NCBI GenBank assembly: GCA_964481775.1
Contig: CAYZUX010000063.1
Coordinates: forward strand, 1-25,523
Direction of reading: 5' to 3'
DNA: 25,523 nt
From: OLB16 sp964481775
GTDB taxonomy: Bacteria > Hinthialibacterota > Hinthialibacteria > OLB16
The translations under genes and the position numbers were made by a program. Under the pieces are notes generated by a model. It made no database searches. It worked only from the letters and a program-made list of their open reading frames with translations, and was not told where the DNA came from. Shown one piece after another: positions 16,072 to 22,884 of this stretch. Each line of letters opens with the position of its first letter. Positions within the stretch are counted from its first letter, which is position 1.

Positions 16072-17199
16072 ATGAAGAAGGTTCTGTTTGGAATCATCAC
16101 AATTGCGCTTCTCATTCTGTTCTCTCTGGCCGGGGCCGAGGTGATTCTCAGATATGTTTGGACTCCGCCAAAAGGGCTCTACGACTACTCACATCCATTC
16201 ATCCGCCGCAAAATCCGTCCCGGTGTGGACTTGCCTTACCATGGTGACCAGGTGACTGGATTTGGGGGTGAATTTCATCTGGAAGGCGGGCCGGTTGGTT
16301 ACCGGACCAAGTCAGTTTTATCCAGGGTCAAATCACCTGATGCTTACCGGATCATCTTCATGGGGGGATCCACCACCGCTTGCACTTACATCCCGCAAGA
16401 AATGACTTTCAGCCAGCTGGTGGAAGACCATCTGAATGCCGAGGGGCTGCCCAAACGGATCGAATGCGCCAATGCGGGTGTGGATGGGAGCTGCGCAAGA
16501 GACTCTCTGACACAGCTGCTCTTTGATGTCTCCTTTGCCAATCCCGACTGCGTGGTGGTGATGCAAGGGGTCAATGACTTCGCACTGGGATTGACCCCTG
16601 ATTTCCAGCCGGATGCCTCCGATCGTCGGACAGGGAAGGGAAAAGCCAAGTCCATTTACGAGGAGTATTTTGGTGATCCCCATCCATACCTTTACCAGTT
16701 CTATAAGACTCTCACCCGCCGTCACTCCAGACGCTTCACCCTGGATCATATTCGTGAAGAAAGAGAGCGCTTGAGTCATCTCGAAAGGACCGAGATCACA
16801 GACTTCCCGAGTCTTCCCTGGTTTGTCCGCGATATGCGTCTGATTGCTTCATCCGGGAAATCCCTTGGGATCCGGATGGTTTTCGTAACCCAATGCTCCT
16901 TGTATGCAGAGGTCCTTCCGCCTGAAGTGGAACAGCGTCTGGGGATCCCTTTTCCAGAGGAGGATGGCCTGAATCCCTCCAATGCCTCGATGAAACGGGG
17001 CATAGATGCCTACAATGATGCGGTCCGCCAGCTCGCGGCAGAGATGGGTGTGGAGCTCATTGACCTGGAAAGAGTGGTACCCAAAACACTCGACTATCTT
17101 TATGACCATGTCCACTTCTCGGTGAATGGGAGCAAGAAGGTGGCTGAGGTGCTCTCTGATTACCTTCTGAAAACTTTCCCGGGGTTGGCAAAGCAGTAG
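16072..17199 (+). CDS. Membrane-anchored SGNH/GDSL-family hydrolase
   Basis: A 375-residue protein with one N-terminal transmembrane segment (about residues 3-24, FGIITIALLILFSLAGAEV) and a SGNH hydrolase domain, probably facing the periplasm. Block I is FMGGSTT with the catalytic Ser at 100. Block II is NAGVDG. Block III is QGVND with Asn168. Block V is DHVH with Asp345 and His348. All four consensus blocks are present, so it is probably active as an esterase, deacetylase or acyltransferase-like enzyme on an envelope glycan or lipid. ATG 16072 starts MKK plus the hydrophobic helix; an upstream TTG at 16054 is less likely. The SD is weak. It converges with the radical SAM gene 62 bases downstream. 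Confidence 0.85.
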   Translation: MKKVLFGIITIALLILFSLAGAEVILRYVWTPPKGLYDYSHPFIRRKIRPGVDLPYHGDQVTGFGGEFHLEGGPVGYRTKSVLSRVKSPDAYRIIFMGGSTTACTYIPQEMTFSQLVEDHLNAEGLPKRIECANAGVDGSCARDSLTQLLFDVSFANPDCVVVMQGVNDFALGLTPDFQPDASDRRTGKGKAKSIYEEYFGDPHPYLYQFYKTLTRRHSRRFTLDHIREERERLSHLERTEITDFPSLPWFVRDMRLIASSGKSLGIRMVFVTQCSLYAEVLPPEVEQRLGIPFPEEDGLNPSNASMKRGIDAYNDAVRQLAAEMGVELIDLERVVPKTLDYLYDHVHFSVNGSKKVAEVLSDYLLKTFPGLAKQ

Positions 17200-17261
17200 C
17201 GATTTTATTTGCATTGGGGCAGATAGAAAGCGAATGAATTCACCACCCCGGTCTTTTGGAT

Positions 17262-18722
17262 CTATGCCCTTGCCGCCGAGCGCAACCCAAACTGGAAGTT
17301 GCGGAAGCTTTGAAGTGGATGACGCAAAGCGCTCTTCATATACTGAGGTTGGGTCAGGGCGCGGCGGAACTTGTGCCACTCCCAGCTTTTGTAGGCCTTC
17401 CTCAGGTAATAATCGAGGTCTTGGGGTGACAGCGCCTCGGTTCTCACAACCGACATGCTGTTCCCATCATACTTGCTCCAGTCCTTGGTGGTGAGAAATC
17501 CTTTTTCATCAAGCTCCTTGTAGAACTTGCTTCCAGGAAAGGGGGTCATGATGCTGTATTGGATGGAATCCGGATTCAGTTTCTGCGACCAGCGGATGGT
17601 CTTCATAGCCGTTTCATGGGTTTCGCCGGGCAGACCAAATGAAAAGGTCAGGTGGATTTTGATTCCGAGTTCCTGCGTATAGCGCACCATCTCCTCGACC
17701 TTGCCGAGATCAAGGCTCTTGTCGGAGTTATCCACTAACTCCTGGCTGGCTGATTCCACCCCATACTTGACGGCGTGAAGTCCGGACCTTTTGAGTTCTC
17801 TCAGGGTCTCTTTGTCACAGGTGTCAGCACGAGACATCGCAGCCCAGGGAATTCCCATGTTGCGTTTGGAGATTTCCTCGCCGAGTTTCAATAAACGCCG
17901 TTTGCCGATGTTGAAGGTATCATCATCGAAATAGAAGGATTTGAATCCCCAACGTTTGACACAGTACTCAATCTCATCCACGACATCGACTGGATTACGG
18001 GTATTGTATTGGTTGCCCTCATACATGATCTGGGGCCAGACACAAAAGATACACCGGAAGGGACAACCCCGGCTGGACCACATCTGAAGACTCGGTGCAG
18101 GAATACCTCCGGGCAGATCATGGTAGTTGAAAAGCGGATACTGATCGCGTGAGGGCCAGGGCAGAGCATCCAGGTCTTTGATCACTTCGCGGCGCTTGTT
18201 GTGATGGGTGGCCCCGCTCTCCTGATCAAAATAGCTCAAACCCGCTACCTGGCTCAGGTCCCCTCCTGAATCCAGTGTTTTGGCAAGTTCGAGCGCGGTG
18301 TAATCGTATTCGCCGCGCAAGGTGAAATCGACATACCGGTGTCCAGCAAGGAAATCTTCCCCCTGTTCAAGCATGTGGAGTCCCGCGAAAGCGATTTTCG
18401 CCTGGGGGCATCTTGCATGGATGGCCTGGGTCTGGCGCAGGTCGGTCTCCATCGAGGGGGTGGAAACCTCCAGAATGACAAGGTCAGGCTGGAACTCTGC
18501 AACACGCTGAACAAAACTCTCCTCGCTGGTCCTTTCGGCGATCCCATCGATGGTCAGAACCTCGAAGCCATCCCGCTGGAGTAACGCAGTGGCATAGGCC
18601 ATGTAGAAGGGGAAGGGCATATAAGGGCTGCAATCGGTCTCATAGTGTGGCCAGCGGGATCCTGCACGGACTCCATAGTAACCCGGACGGTACCAGGGGC
18701 CATTCCCAAGAAAGACCTTCAT
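17262..18722 (-). CDS. B12-binding-domain radical SAM protein
   Basis: A 486-residue class B radical SAM enzyme. The N-terminal 140 residues form a Rossmann-like cobalamin-binding domain (IAERTSEESFVQRVAEFQPDL, then KIAFAGLH). The radical SAM core follows with CPFRCIFC, whose C220, C224 and C227 bind the 4Fe-4S cluster. Further core motifs are FYFDDDTFN, GVESASQ and FSFGLPGET. The C-terminal 80 residues are the helical extension usual for this group. Such enzymes methylate or rearrange unreactive carbons in cofactors, lipids or natural products; the substrate is unknown. ATG 18722 was chosen because AAAGGAG (18731-18737) lies 8 bases upstream; the frame is open 11 codons further, but those Mets lie upstream of this SD. 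Divergent from the cytoplasmic GH172 gene. Confidence 0.9.
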   Translation of the reverse strand: MKVFLGNGPWYRPGYYGVRAGSRWPHYETDCSPYMPFPFYMAYATALLQRDGFEVLTIDGIAERTSEESFVQRVAEFQPDLVILEVSTPSMETDLRQTQAIHARCPQAKIAFAGLHMLEQGEDFLAGHRYVDFTLRGEYDYTALELAKTLDSGGDLSQVAGLSYFDQESGATHHNKRREVIKDLDALPWPSRDQYPLFNYHDLPGGIPAPSLQMWSSRGCPFRCIFCVWPQIMYEGNQYNTRNPVDVVDEIEYCVKRWGFKSFYFDDDTFNIGKRRLLKLGEEISKRNMGIPWAAMSRADTCDKETLRELKRSGLHAVKYGVESASQELVDNSDKSLDLGKVEEMVRYTQELGIKIHLTFSFGLPGETHETAMKTIRWSQKLNPDSIQYSIMTPFPGSKFYKELDEKGFLTTKDWSKYDGNSMSVVRTEALSPQDLDYYLRKAYKSWEWHKFRRALTQPQYMKSALRHPLQSFRNFQFGLRSAARA

Positions 18723-18755
18723 CCTCGAAACTCCTTTCACCTCCATGAACAACAA

Positions 18756-18771
18756 GACCGGGAGCCCGGTC
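18756..18771. promoter_or_regulatory. Palindrome in the divergent radical SAM/GH172 intergenic region
   Basis: GACCGGG AG CCCGGTC is a perfect 7-bp inverted repeat with a 2-base centre. It sits in the 118-base gap between two divergent starts (18722 and 18841). The short centre suits a dimeric repressor or activator site better than an RNA hairpin. A second, smaller palindrome, TCCCGGGA, lies nearby in the same gap. Confidence 0.35.
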
Positions 18772-18840
18772 CATGACCTTTACTTTAGCCTCAGTCCCGG
18801 GAACCATCAAGCATCCTAATGCTTTCCAGGGGGCTACTCC

Positions 18841-19914
18841 ATGGACTTTCCGAATTTATCCAGCATTCCGCTGATTACCCAGGCCAGGTCGCGTTCCATC
18901 TCCGCTGAAAATCCACGGGGAGAAAAAGGAGGTGGCTGCCATGCTGAGCCTCTTCCGATGTTCGATGGCACACCCAATCCCGCCAGGGACCTCGGTCCCG
19001 GCTGGAAAGTCCGGCCCTTCCTCAGTGTTGAACCAGGCGGGACTGTCACTCTGGCGGATGTTGATGGTTCCGGCGTGATTCGTCACATCTGGATCACCAC
19101 CCGCGAGAAGGCATACCGGACAGGGGTGTTGCGTTTCTTTTGGGATGGCGAGGAGACTCCCTCTGTAGAAGTTCCTCTGGCCGACTTCTTCTGCTGTGGT
19201 CATGGACGCCGTGCCCTGGTGAATTCCATTCCCATCTCCGTCAACTCAGTGGGAGGTTTCAACTCCTACTGGCCGATGCCCTTTCACCAATCTGCTCGAA
19301 TCACTTTCGAGAACCAGGATACGGAATGGGTCCGAACTCTTTTTTATCAGATCGATTACACCCTCGAGGAAGTTCCAATCAATGCGGGCAGCTTTCACGC
19401 ACAATGGAGGCGGAGTGTAACCACCCGGGAATGCCCGGAACATGTCATTCTCGATGGAGTCAGGGGATGTGGGCATTACGCCGGAACCTATCTGGCCTGG
19501 AGTCAGCTCTCCAATGGCTGGTGGGGAGAAGGAGAAGTCAAGTTTTACATCGATGGGGACAGGGAGTTTCCAACCATCTGTGGAACTGGCACCGAGGATT
19601 ATTTTGGTGGAGCCTGGTGTTTTGCTGAATCGGGCCAACCTCCTCAACCTTACTCGACTCCCTACCTTGGATTACCTCTGGTCCGTCAAATCCCGGGTGA
19701 GGTTCCGGTATATGGAATGTATCGTTGGCACATTCCTGATCCGATTCACTTCCAGGAAGCTCTCAAGGTCTCGGTTCAGGCGCTTGGATGGTGGCAGGGG
19801 CACCGCTATCAACCTCTGGCTGATGACATTGCGAGTGTGGCATACTGGTATCAGATGGAGCCTCATTCCGCATTCCCAGATTTCCCAGAAGTCAATCAGC
19901 GTTGGCCAAGGTAG
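18841..19914 (+). CDS. DUF2961 / GH172-family glycoside hydrolase, cytoplasmic form
   Basis: A 357-residue single-domain DUF2961 protein, the family now called GH172; known members act on alpha-D-fructofuranosides and D-arabinofuranosides. Family motifs are SRSISAENPRGEKGGG at the N-terminus, ARDLGPGWKVRPF, LADVDGSGVIRHIWITT, RFFWDGEETPSVEVPLADFF, and then the two candidate catalytic acids: Glu230 in WWGEGEV and Glu252 in GTGTEDYF. There is no signal peptide, so it should be cytoplasmic. AGGGGG (18828-18833) is 7 bases before ATG 18841. It shares clear homology with the exported protein at 22885-24507 but lacks its C-terminal domain. The next gene has its own promoter 100 bases on. Substrate is inference: a pentofuranosyl-, or fructofuranosyl-type sugar. 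Confidence 0.88.
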   Translation: MDFPNLSSIPLITQARSRSISAENPRGEKGGGCHAEPLPMFDGTPNPARDLGPGWKVRPFLSVEPGGTVTLADVDGSGVIRHIWITTREKAYRTGVLRFFWDGEETPSVEVPLADFFCCGHGRRALVNSIPISVNSVGGFNSYWPMPFHQSARITFENQDTEWVRTLFYQIDYTLEEVPINAGSFHAQWRRSVTTRECPEHVILDGVRGCGHYAGTYLAWSQLSNGWWGEGEVKFYIDGDREFPTICGTGTEDYFGGAWCFAESGQPPQPYSTPYLGLPLVRQIPGEVPVYGMYRWHIPDPIHFQEALKVSVQALGWWQGHRYQPLADDIASVAYWYQMEPHSAFPDFPEVNQRWPR

Positions 19915-20021
19915 GCAAGGGATGGAAGGATGTTGGAAAAATGAGTGACTCTCAAGCCTTGTGAACGTTATATTTACATCAGTTCCCCTCAACGAATGGA
20001 TAAGCATGGCCGATAATCCTA

Positions 20022-20050
20022 TTGACAAGGACCGACTTGTTGGAGATACT
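20022..20050 (+). promoter_or_regulatory. Sigma70-type promoter for the 20125 gene
   Basis: A perfect -35 TTGACA (20022-20027) is followed by a 17-base spacer and GATACT (20045-20050), four of six matches to the -10 consensus. Transcription would start near 20057, giving a 68-base leader that contains the hairpin at 20071-20107. This is the best promoter in the window by eye. Confidence 0.6.
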
Positions 20051-20070
20051 CGCAGTGGGAATTTATCGGT

Positions 20071-20107
20071 GGTACCTCCGGCTCGCTCAAGCCATCAAGG
20101 AGGTACC
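20071..20107 (+). promoter_or_regulatory. Leader hairpin upstream of the small exported protein
   Basis: GGTACCTCC (20071-20079) and GGAGGTACC (20099-20107) are perfect 9-bp arms. Inside, GGCT (20080-20083) and AGCC (20090-20093) add 4 bp, separated by a 5-base bulge on the right side. The right arm holds AAGGAGG, a full Shine-Dalgarno-like sequence that the stem would hide. A second SD, AGGAG (20110-20114), stays free 10 bases before ATG 20125. This suggests a translation-control or RNA-stability element. Confidence 0.5.
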
Positions 20108-20124
20108 CCAGGAGTGAAACGGGT

Positions 20125-20673
20125 ATGAAAAAGACAATCTTTGTTCTATCCGCATTTTTCCTTGTAGTCTCTCCGGTTCTTGCTGGTGGGTTGGAAGAGG
20201 ATTTTCTTCCAGCCGATCAGGGTCTGACCCTCAACCAGGAATCCAAGGGCGTGGTTTTTGCCTCGGATTACCAGGAAGTGGTCAACGAAGATCAGGAACC
20301 GGGGATTCTGGGGAAAATTGGGGGCCTTGCATCGAATACGTTGAACACAGCCCAGAGGTTTGTTGAGACCCCCTTCAAGGTCTCATTCAAGGTTTTTGGG
20401 CAGATCTTTGGCAGAAATAACACCGCCGATACCGCCAAAGAAACTGTAAAGCCGGAAGCTCCGAAGAGTGATGAATGGGTGAAACTGGACCCGGAATCAG
20501 TACCAGACTTCTCGTTGAAGATGAAGTTGGACCCAGGTGGATATTCTGTATTTGAGAAAAGTGAAGGACGTCGGCTGGCCAACATGAGTACTGCGGAAAA
20601 GAAGGGGCTTGGCAACCGGATGCTCAAGGTGCAGATCCTTCTTCAGGACATTGTATCCACGGACGAGCAGTAA
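20125..20673 (+). CDS. Small exported protein of unknown function
   Basis: I do not recognise this 182-residue protein. It has a classical signal peptide (MKK, then IFVLSAFFLVVSPVLA, cleavage after about residue 20). The mature part is hydrophilic and acidic at the start. A segment around residues 60-90 (GILGKIGGLASNTLNTAQRF, then VSFKVFGQIFG) looks amphipathic and membrane-associating. A Pro/Lys/Glu linker near 105 and a charged helical C-terminus ending in a probable helix of about 30 residues follow. There are no cysteines. AGGAG lies 10 bases before ATG 20125. The gene is bounded by its own promoter and a terminator, so it is probably a single-gene transcript. Likely periplasmic or outer-envelope; function unknown. 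Confidence 0.75.
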   Translation: MKKTIFVLSAFFLVVSPVLAGGLEEDFLPADQGLTLNQESKGVVFASDYQEVVNEDQEPGILGKIGGLASNTLNTAQRFVETPFKVSFKVFGQIFGRNNTADTAKETVKPEAPKSDEWVKLDPESVPDFSLKMKLDPGGYSVFEKSEGRRLANMSTAEKKGLGNRMLKVQILLQDIVSTDEQ

Positions 20674-20698
20674 CTTTTCACACAAAGATTGACTCTGC

Positions 20699-20739
20699 AG
20701 GGCCTGGGGAATTGGTTCTCTCAGGCCCTTTCTCATTTT
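20699..20739 (+). terminator. Intrinsic terminator after the small exported protein
   Basis: AGGGCCTGGGG (20699-20709) pairs with TCTCAGGCCCT (20719-20729): eight perfect base pairs plus three inner pairs, two of them G-U, around a 9-base loop. The tail TTCTCATTTT has seven T of ten. It lies 26 bases after the stop at 20673. It also argues that the DUF985 gene starts downstream of it. Confidence 0.7.
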
Positions 20740-20753
20740 GGGGGCAGCCAGGA

Positions 20754-21260
20754 GTGTTGACAGTTGATGAAATCATTCAGCAGCTCGGTTTGAAACCCCA
20801 TCCCGAGGAAGGTGGTTTCTACCGCGAGACTTACCGCTCTCCGGAAAGTCTCCAAGGAGAATCCCTTCCAGTTCGATACTCCTCTCCGAGGTCACTCGGT
20901 ACCGCCATCTTCTATTTGCTCACTCCCAACTCTGTTTCCGCACTCCATCGTCTCCCCACGGATGAGATCTTCCATTTTTACCTGGGTGATCCGGTGGAGA
21001 TGCTCTGGCTGTTACAGGATGGGTCATCGCATGTGACCACTCTCGGGCAGGACTTGGCGAAGGGGGAAGCACTCCAGTTGGTCGTTCCCATGGGAACCTG
21101 GTTTGGATCCCGGTTGAAAGCGGGTGGGCGATTTGCCTTGATGGGGACTACTATGTCTCCCGGTTTTGATTTCTCTGATTACGAGGCTGGTGATAGAGCC
21201 AAGCTCCTTGCTCAATATCCTGGCCAGGCAGATCTCATCATCCATTTGACACGCAGTTGA
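20754..21260 (+). CDS. DUF985 cupin-fold protein
   Basis: A 168-residue cupin of the DUF985 (cupin_5) family. The family pattern is complete: TVDEIIQQLGLKPHPEEGGFYRETY, AIFYLLTPNSVSALHRLPTDEIFHFYLGDP with the His and Glu that usually bind metal or sugar ligands, QLVVPMGTWFGSRL, and the closing MSPGFDFSDYEAG. These small cytoplasmic proteins are related to sugar epimerase-like cupins, but no reaction is established. The frame is open from 20712, but that region is the terminator. GTG at 20754, with GGGGG (20740-20744) 9 bases upstream, is my choice; TTG 20757 is an alternative. The last 23 bases overlap the end of aroA on the other strand. Confidence 0.85.
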   Translation: MLTVDEIIQQLGLKPHPEEGGFYRETYRSPESLQGESLPVRYSSPRSLGTAIFYLLTPNSVSALHRLPTDEIFHFYLGDPVEMLWLLQDGSSHVTTLGQDLAKGEALQLVVPMGTWFGSRLKAGGRFALMGTTMSPGFDFSDYEAGDRAKLLAQYPGQADLIIHLTRS

Positions 21261-22542
21261 TCCAGGGACTGAAGCGCTCAAAGAAGTCTGGGAAGGTCTT
21301 GCTCACACACCCCGGATCCAGAATCGTCAACCCAGGTACCCGAATCCCCGCTACCGCGAAACTCATCGCCATCCGGTGATCATCATAGGTTTCAATCTCA
21401 ACCGCCTTGTATGGTGGGGTAGGATAGATGGTCAATCCATCAGGGAACTCCTCGACCTGCGCCCCTATGCGTGACAGTTCATTGGCCAATGCAGCGATCC
21501 GGTCTGTTTCCTTGATGCGGGCATTGGCGATGTTGCGGATGGTGGTAGGGCCTTCGGCGAAGAGCGCCACCACCGCCAGAGTCTGCGCGGTGTCACTCAT
21601 GGCATTCAGGTCGACATCGATGCCATGAAGCGGGCCCCCTGAGAGGTTGATCCGTTCCCCCTGGTGGGATGTTTTGCATCCCATTCGTTCAAGGACCTTC
21701 GCGAAGGCGGCATCTCCTTGCCGTGTGTCTTCAGGGATAGGACCGACGCGGACTGTTCCCCCCGAAACGGCTGCTGCAGCGAGGAAGTAGGAGGCACCGG
21801 AAGCATCACCCTCAACCATGTAATCACAGGCCACAGGCTCCTGGCCGGGCGGAACGATCAGACGGTGATAAGCCTCATTGGCCGCGTGTATGCCGAACCG
21901 TTCCATCACCGCCAGGGTCATATCGATATAGGGTTTGGAAACCAGATCACCCTCCACTTCTAGGATGAGTCCCTCATGCATCCGCGCTGCCGAGAGGAGC
22001 AGGGCGGAAAAGTACTGGCTACTGCGCGATCCTTCGATCAGGCACTTGCCGCCACGCAATCCTCCACCGGAGATTCGAATCGGCGGACAACCGGTTCCTT
22101 CCAGGTCGACTGCCCTGCCACCGAGCTGACAGATGCCATCTATAAGGTCCCGGATGGGACGTTTTTGCATTCGTTCGTTTCCAGTAAGGATGACATCCCC
22201 TTCCCCAAGTGCACAAAAAGGGGCCAGAAAGCGGATTGCGGTCCCGGCATTCCCACAGTAAAGAGGCTCTGAAGGAGAAAGCAATGGCCTTCCTGTTCCC
22301 TTCACCAGGATTTTTTTCAACTGATTATCCGCAAGAACCTCGACTCCAAGCGTATTCAGGCATTCCGTCATCCGTTCGGTGTCATCCGAAAAGAGCGCAT
22401 TCCTCAAAAGACTTTCACCCTTTGCCAGAGCGGCCAGGAGTAGAGCGCGGTTGGTGTAGCTCTTCGATCCGGGGAGGCTGATCTCGACGAGGGCGGGAGG
22501 TGTGGCTGGGTGGAGGATGAAACGAGAGGGGTATTCATGCAT
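21238..22542 (-). CDS. aroA: 3-phosphoshikimate 1-carboxyvinyltransferase (EPSP synthase)
   Basis: The enzyme of the shikimate pathway that joins phosphoenolpyruvate and shikimate-3-phosphate; it is cytoplasmic and the target of glyphosate. The 434 residues carry the substrate motifs PGSKSYTNRALLLAALA (near residue 24), CGNAGTAIRFL (about 96-106), SRSSQYFSALLLSA, RIKETDRIAALA and YDDHRMAMSFAVAG. Length is normal. The start ATG 22542 has only a weak SD (AGAGG at 12 bases). A TATAAT -10 lies about 63 bases upstream, so aroA probably has its own promoter as well as any read-through. No other aro gene is adjacent. Its 3' end overlaps that of the convergent DUF985 gene. Confidence 0.95.
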   Translation of the reverse strand: MHEYPSRFILHPATPPALVEISLPGSKSYTNRALLLAALAKGESLLRNALFSDDTERMTECLNTLGVEVLADNQLKKILVKGTGRPLLSPSEPLYCGNAGTAIRFLAPFCALGEGDVILTGNERMQKRPIRDLIDGICQLGGRAVDLEGTGCPPIRISGGGLRGGKCLIEGSRSSQYFSALLLSAARMHEGLILEVEGDLVSKPYIDMTLAVMERFGIHAANEAYHRLIVPPGQEPVACDYMVEGDASGASYFLAAAAVSGGTVRVGPIPEDTRQGDAAFAKVLERMGCKTSHQGERINLSGGPLHGIDVDLNAMSDTAQTLAVVALFAEGPTTIRNIANARIKETDRIAALANELSRIGAQVEEFPDGLTIYPTPPYKAVEIETYDDHRMAMSFAVAGIRVPGLTILDPGCVSKTFPDFFERFSPWINCVSNG

Positions 22543-22858
22543 AAAGGTTTTCTACCTCTGCCTGCGACTGGAGTAAAGTGACAGAAGACGATAAAGTAGG
22601 TACGATTATAGTTTTATTAAGACTCCAATCAGAAGATTGTAGACTTATTCTGTATACCGCCATGTGAATCACACTCCTCCAAGACTGGTTGATCGCTCGA
22701 CGGTAAAGTTCATTGGAATTTCTGCAGGCCAGAGACGATGTTCCTGGATTTTTTCCTTCATAGGGGAAAATCCGTTCATCGGCAAAAACTGCTCCCCTCA
22801 AGAGACCCAACACCCCGAGCAACATGACTCGCAGTCGTATTGGACCGGGTGAGATCAT
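22535..22858 (-). CDS. Doubtful small secreted protein between GH172 and aroA
   Basis: A 107-codon ORF with a strong SD, GAGGAGG (22867-22873), 8 bases before ATG 22858. It encodes a good signal peptide (RLRVMLLGVLGLLRGAVFA, then DERIF). It begins 26 bases after the GH172 stop, as if in its operon, and its stop overlaps the aroA start by 8 bases. The C-terminal half does not look strongly coding and crosses the AT-rich aroA promoter. A second minus-strand frame (22669-22779, 36 codons, starting MNGFSPMKEKIQEHRLW) overlaps it in a different frame. It may be a real small secreted protein, a frameshifted gene, or the remnant of a larger one. Function unknown. This ORF covers the only gap above 300 bases in the window (22543-22884). 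Confidence 0.35.
   Translation of the reverse strand: MISPGPIRLRVMLLGVLGLLRGAVFADERIFPYEGKNPGTSSLACRNSNELYRRAINQSWRSVIHMAVYRISLQSSDWSLNKTIIVPTLSSSVTLLQSQAEVENLYA
22605..22634 (-). promoter_or_regulatory. Probable aroA promoter
   Basis: On the minus strand a perfect -10 TATAAT (22610-22605) lies in an AT-rich patch, with a weak -35 TTCTGA (22634-22629, three of six matches) 18 bases upstream. The transcript would start near 22598, about 56 bases before the aroA ATG. Confidence 0.4.
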
Positions 22859-22884
22859 CAAGAAAGCCTCCTCAAGTGACTGAG

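Noticed and set aside
15894..16115. Minus-strand ORF containing a LDSRFPGND peptide
   Set aside because: This peptide is the known false translation of the ATTCCC...GGGAAT repeat.
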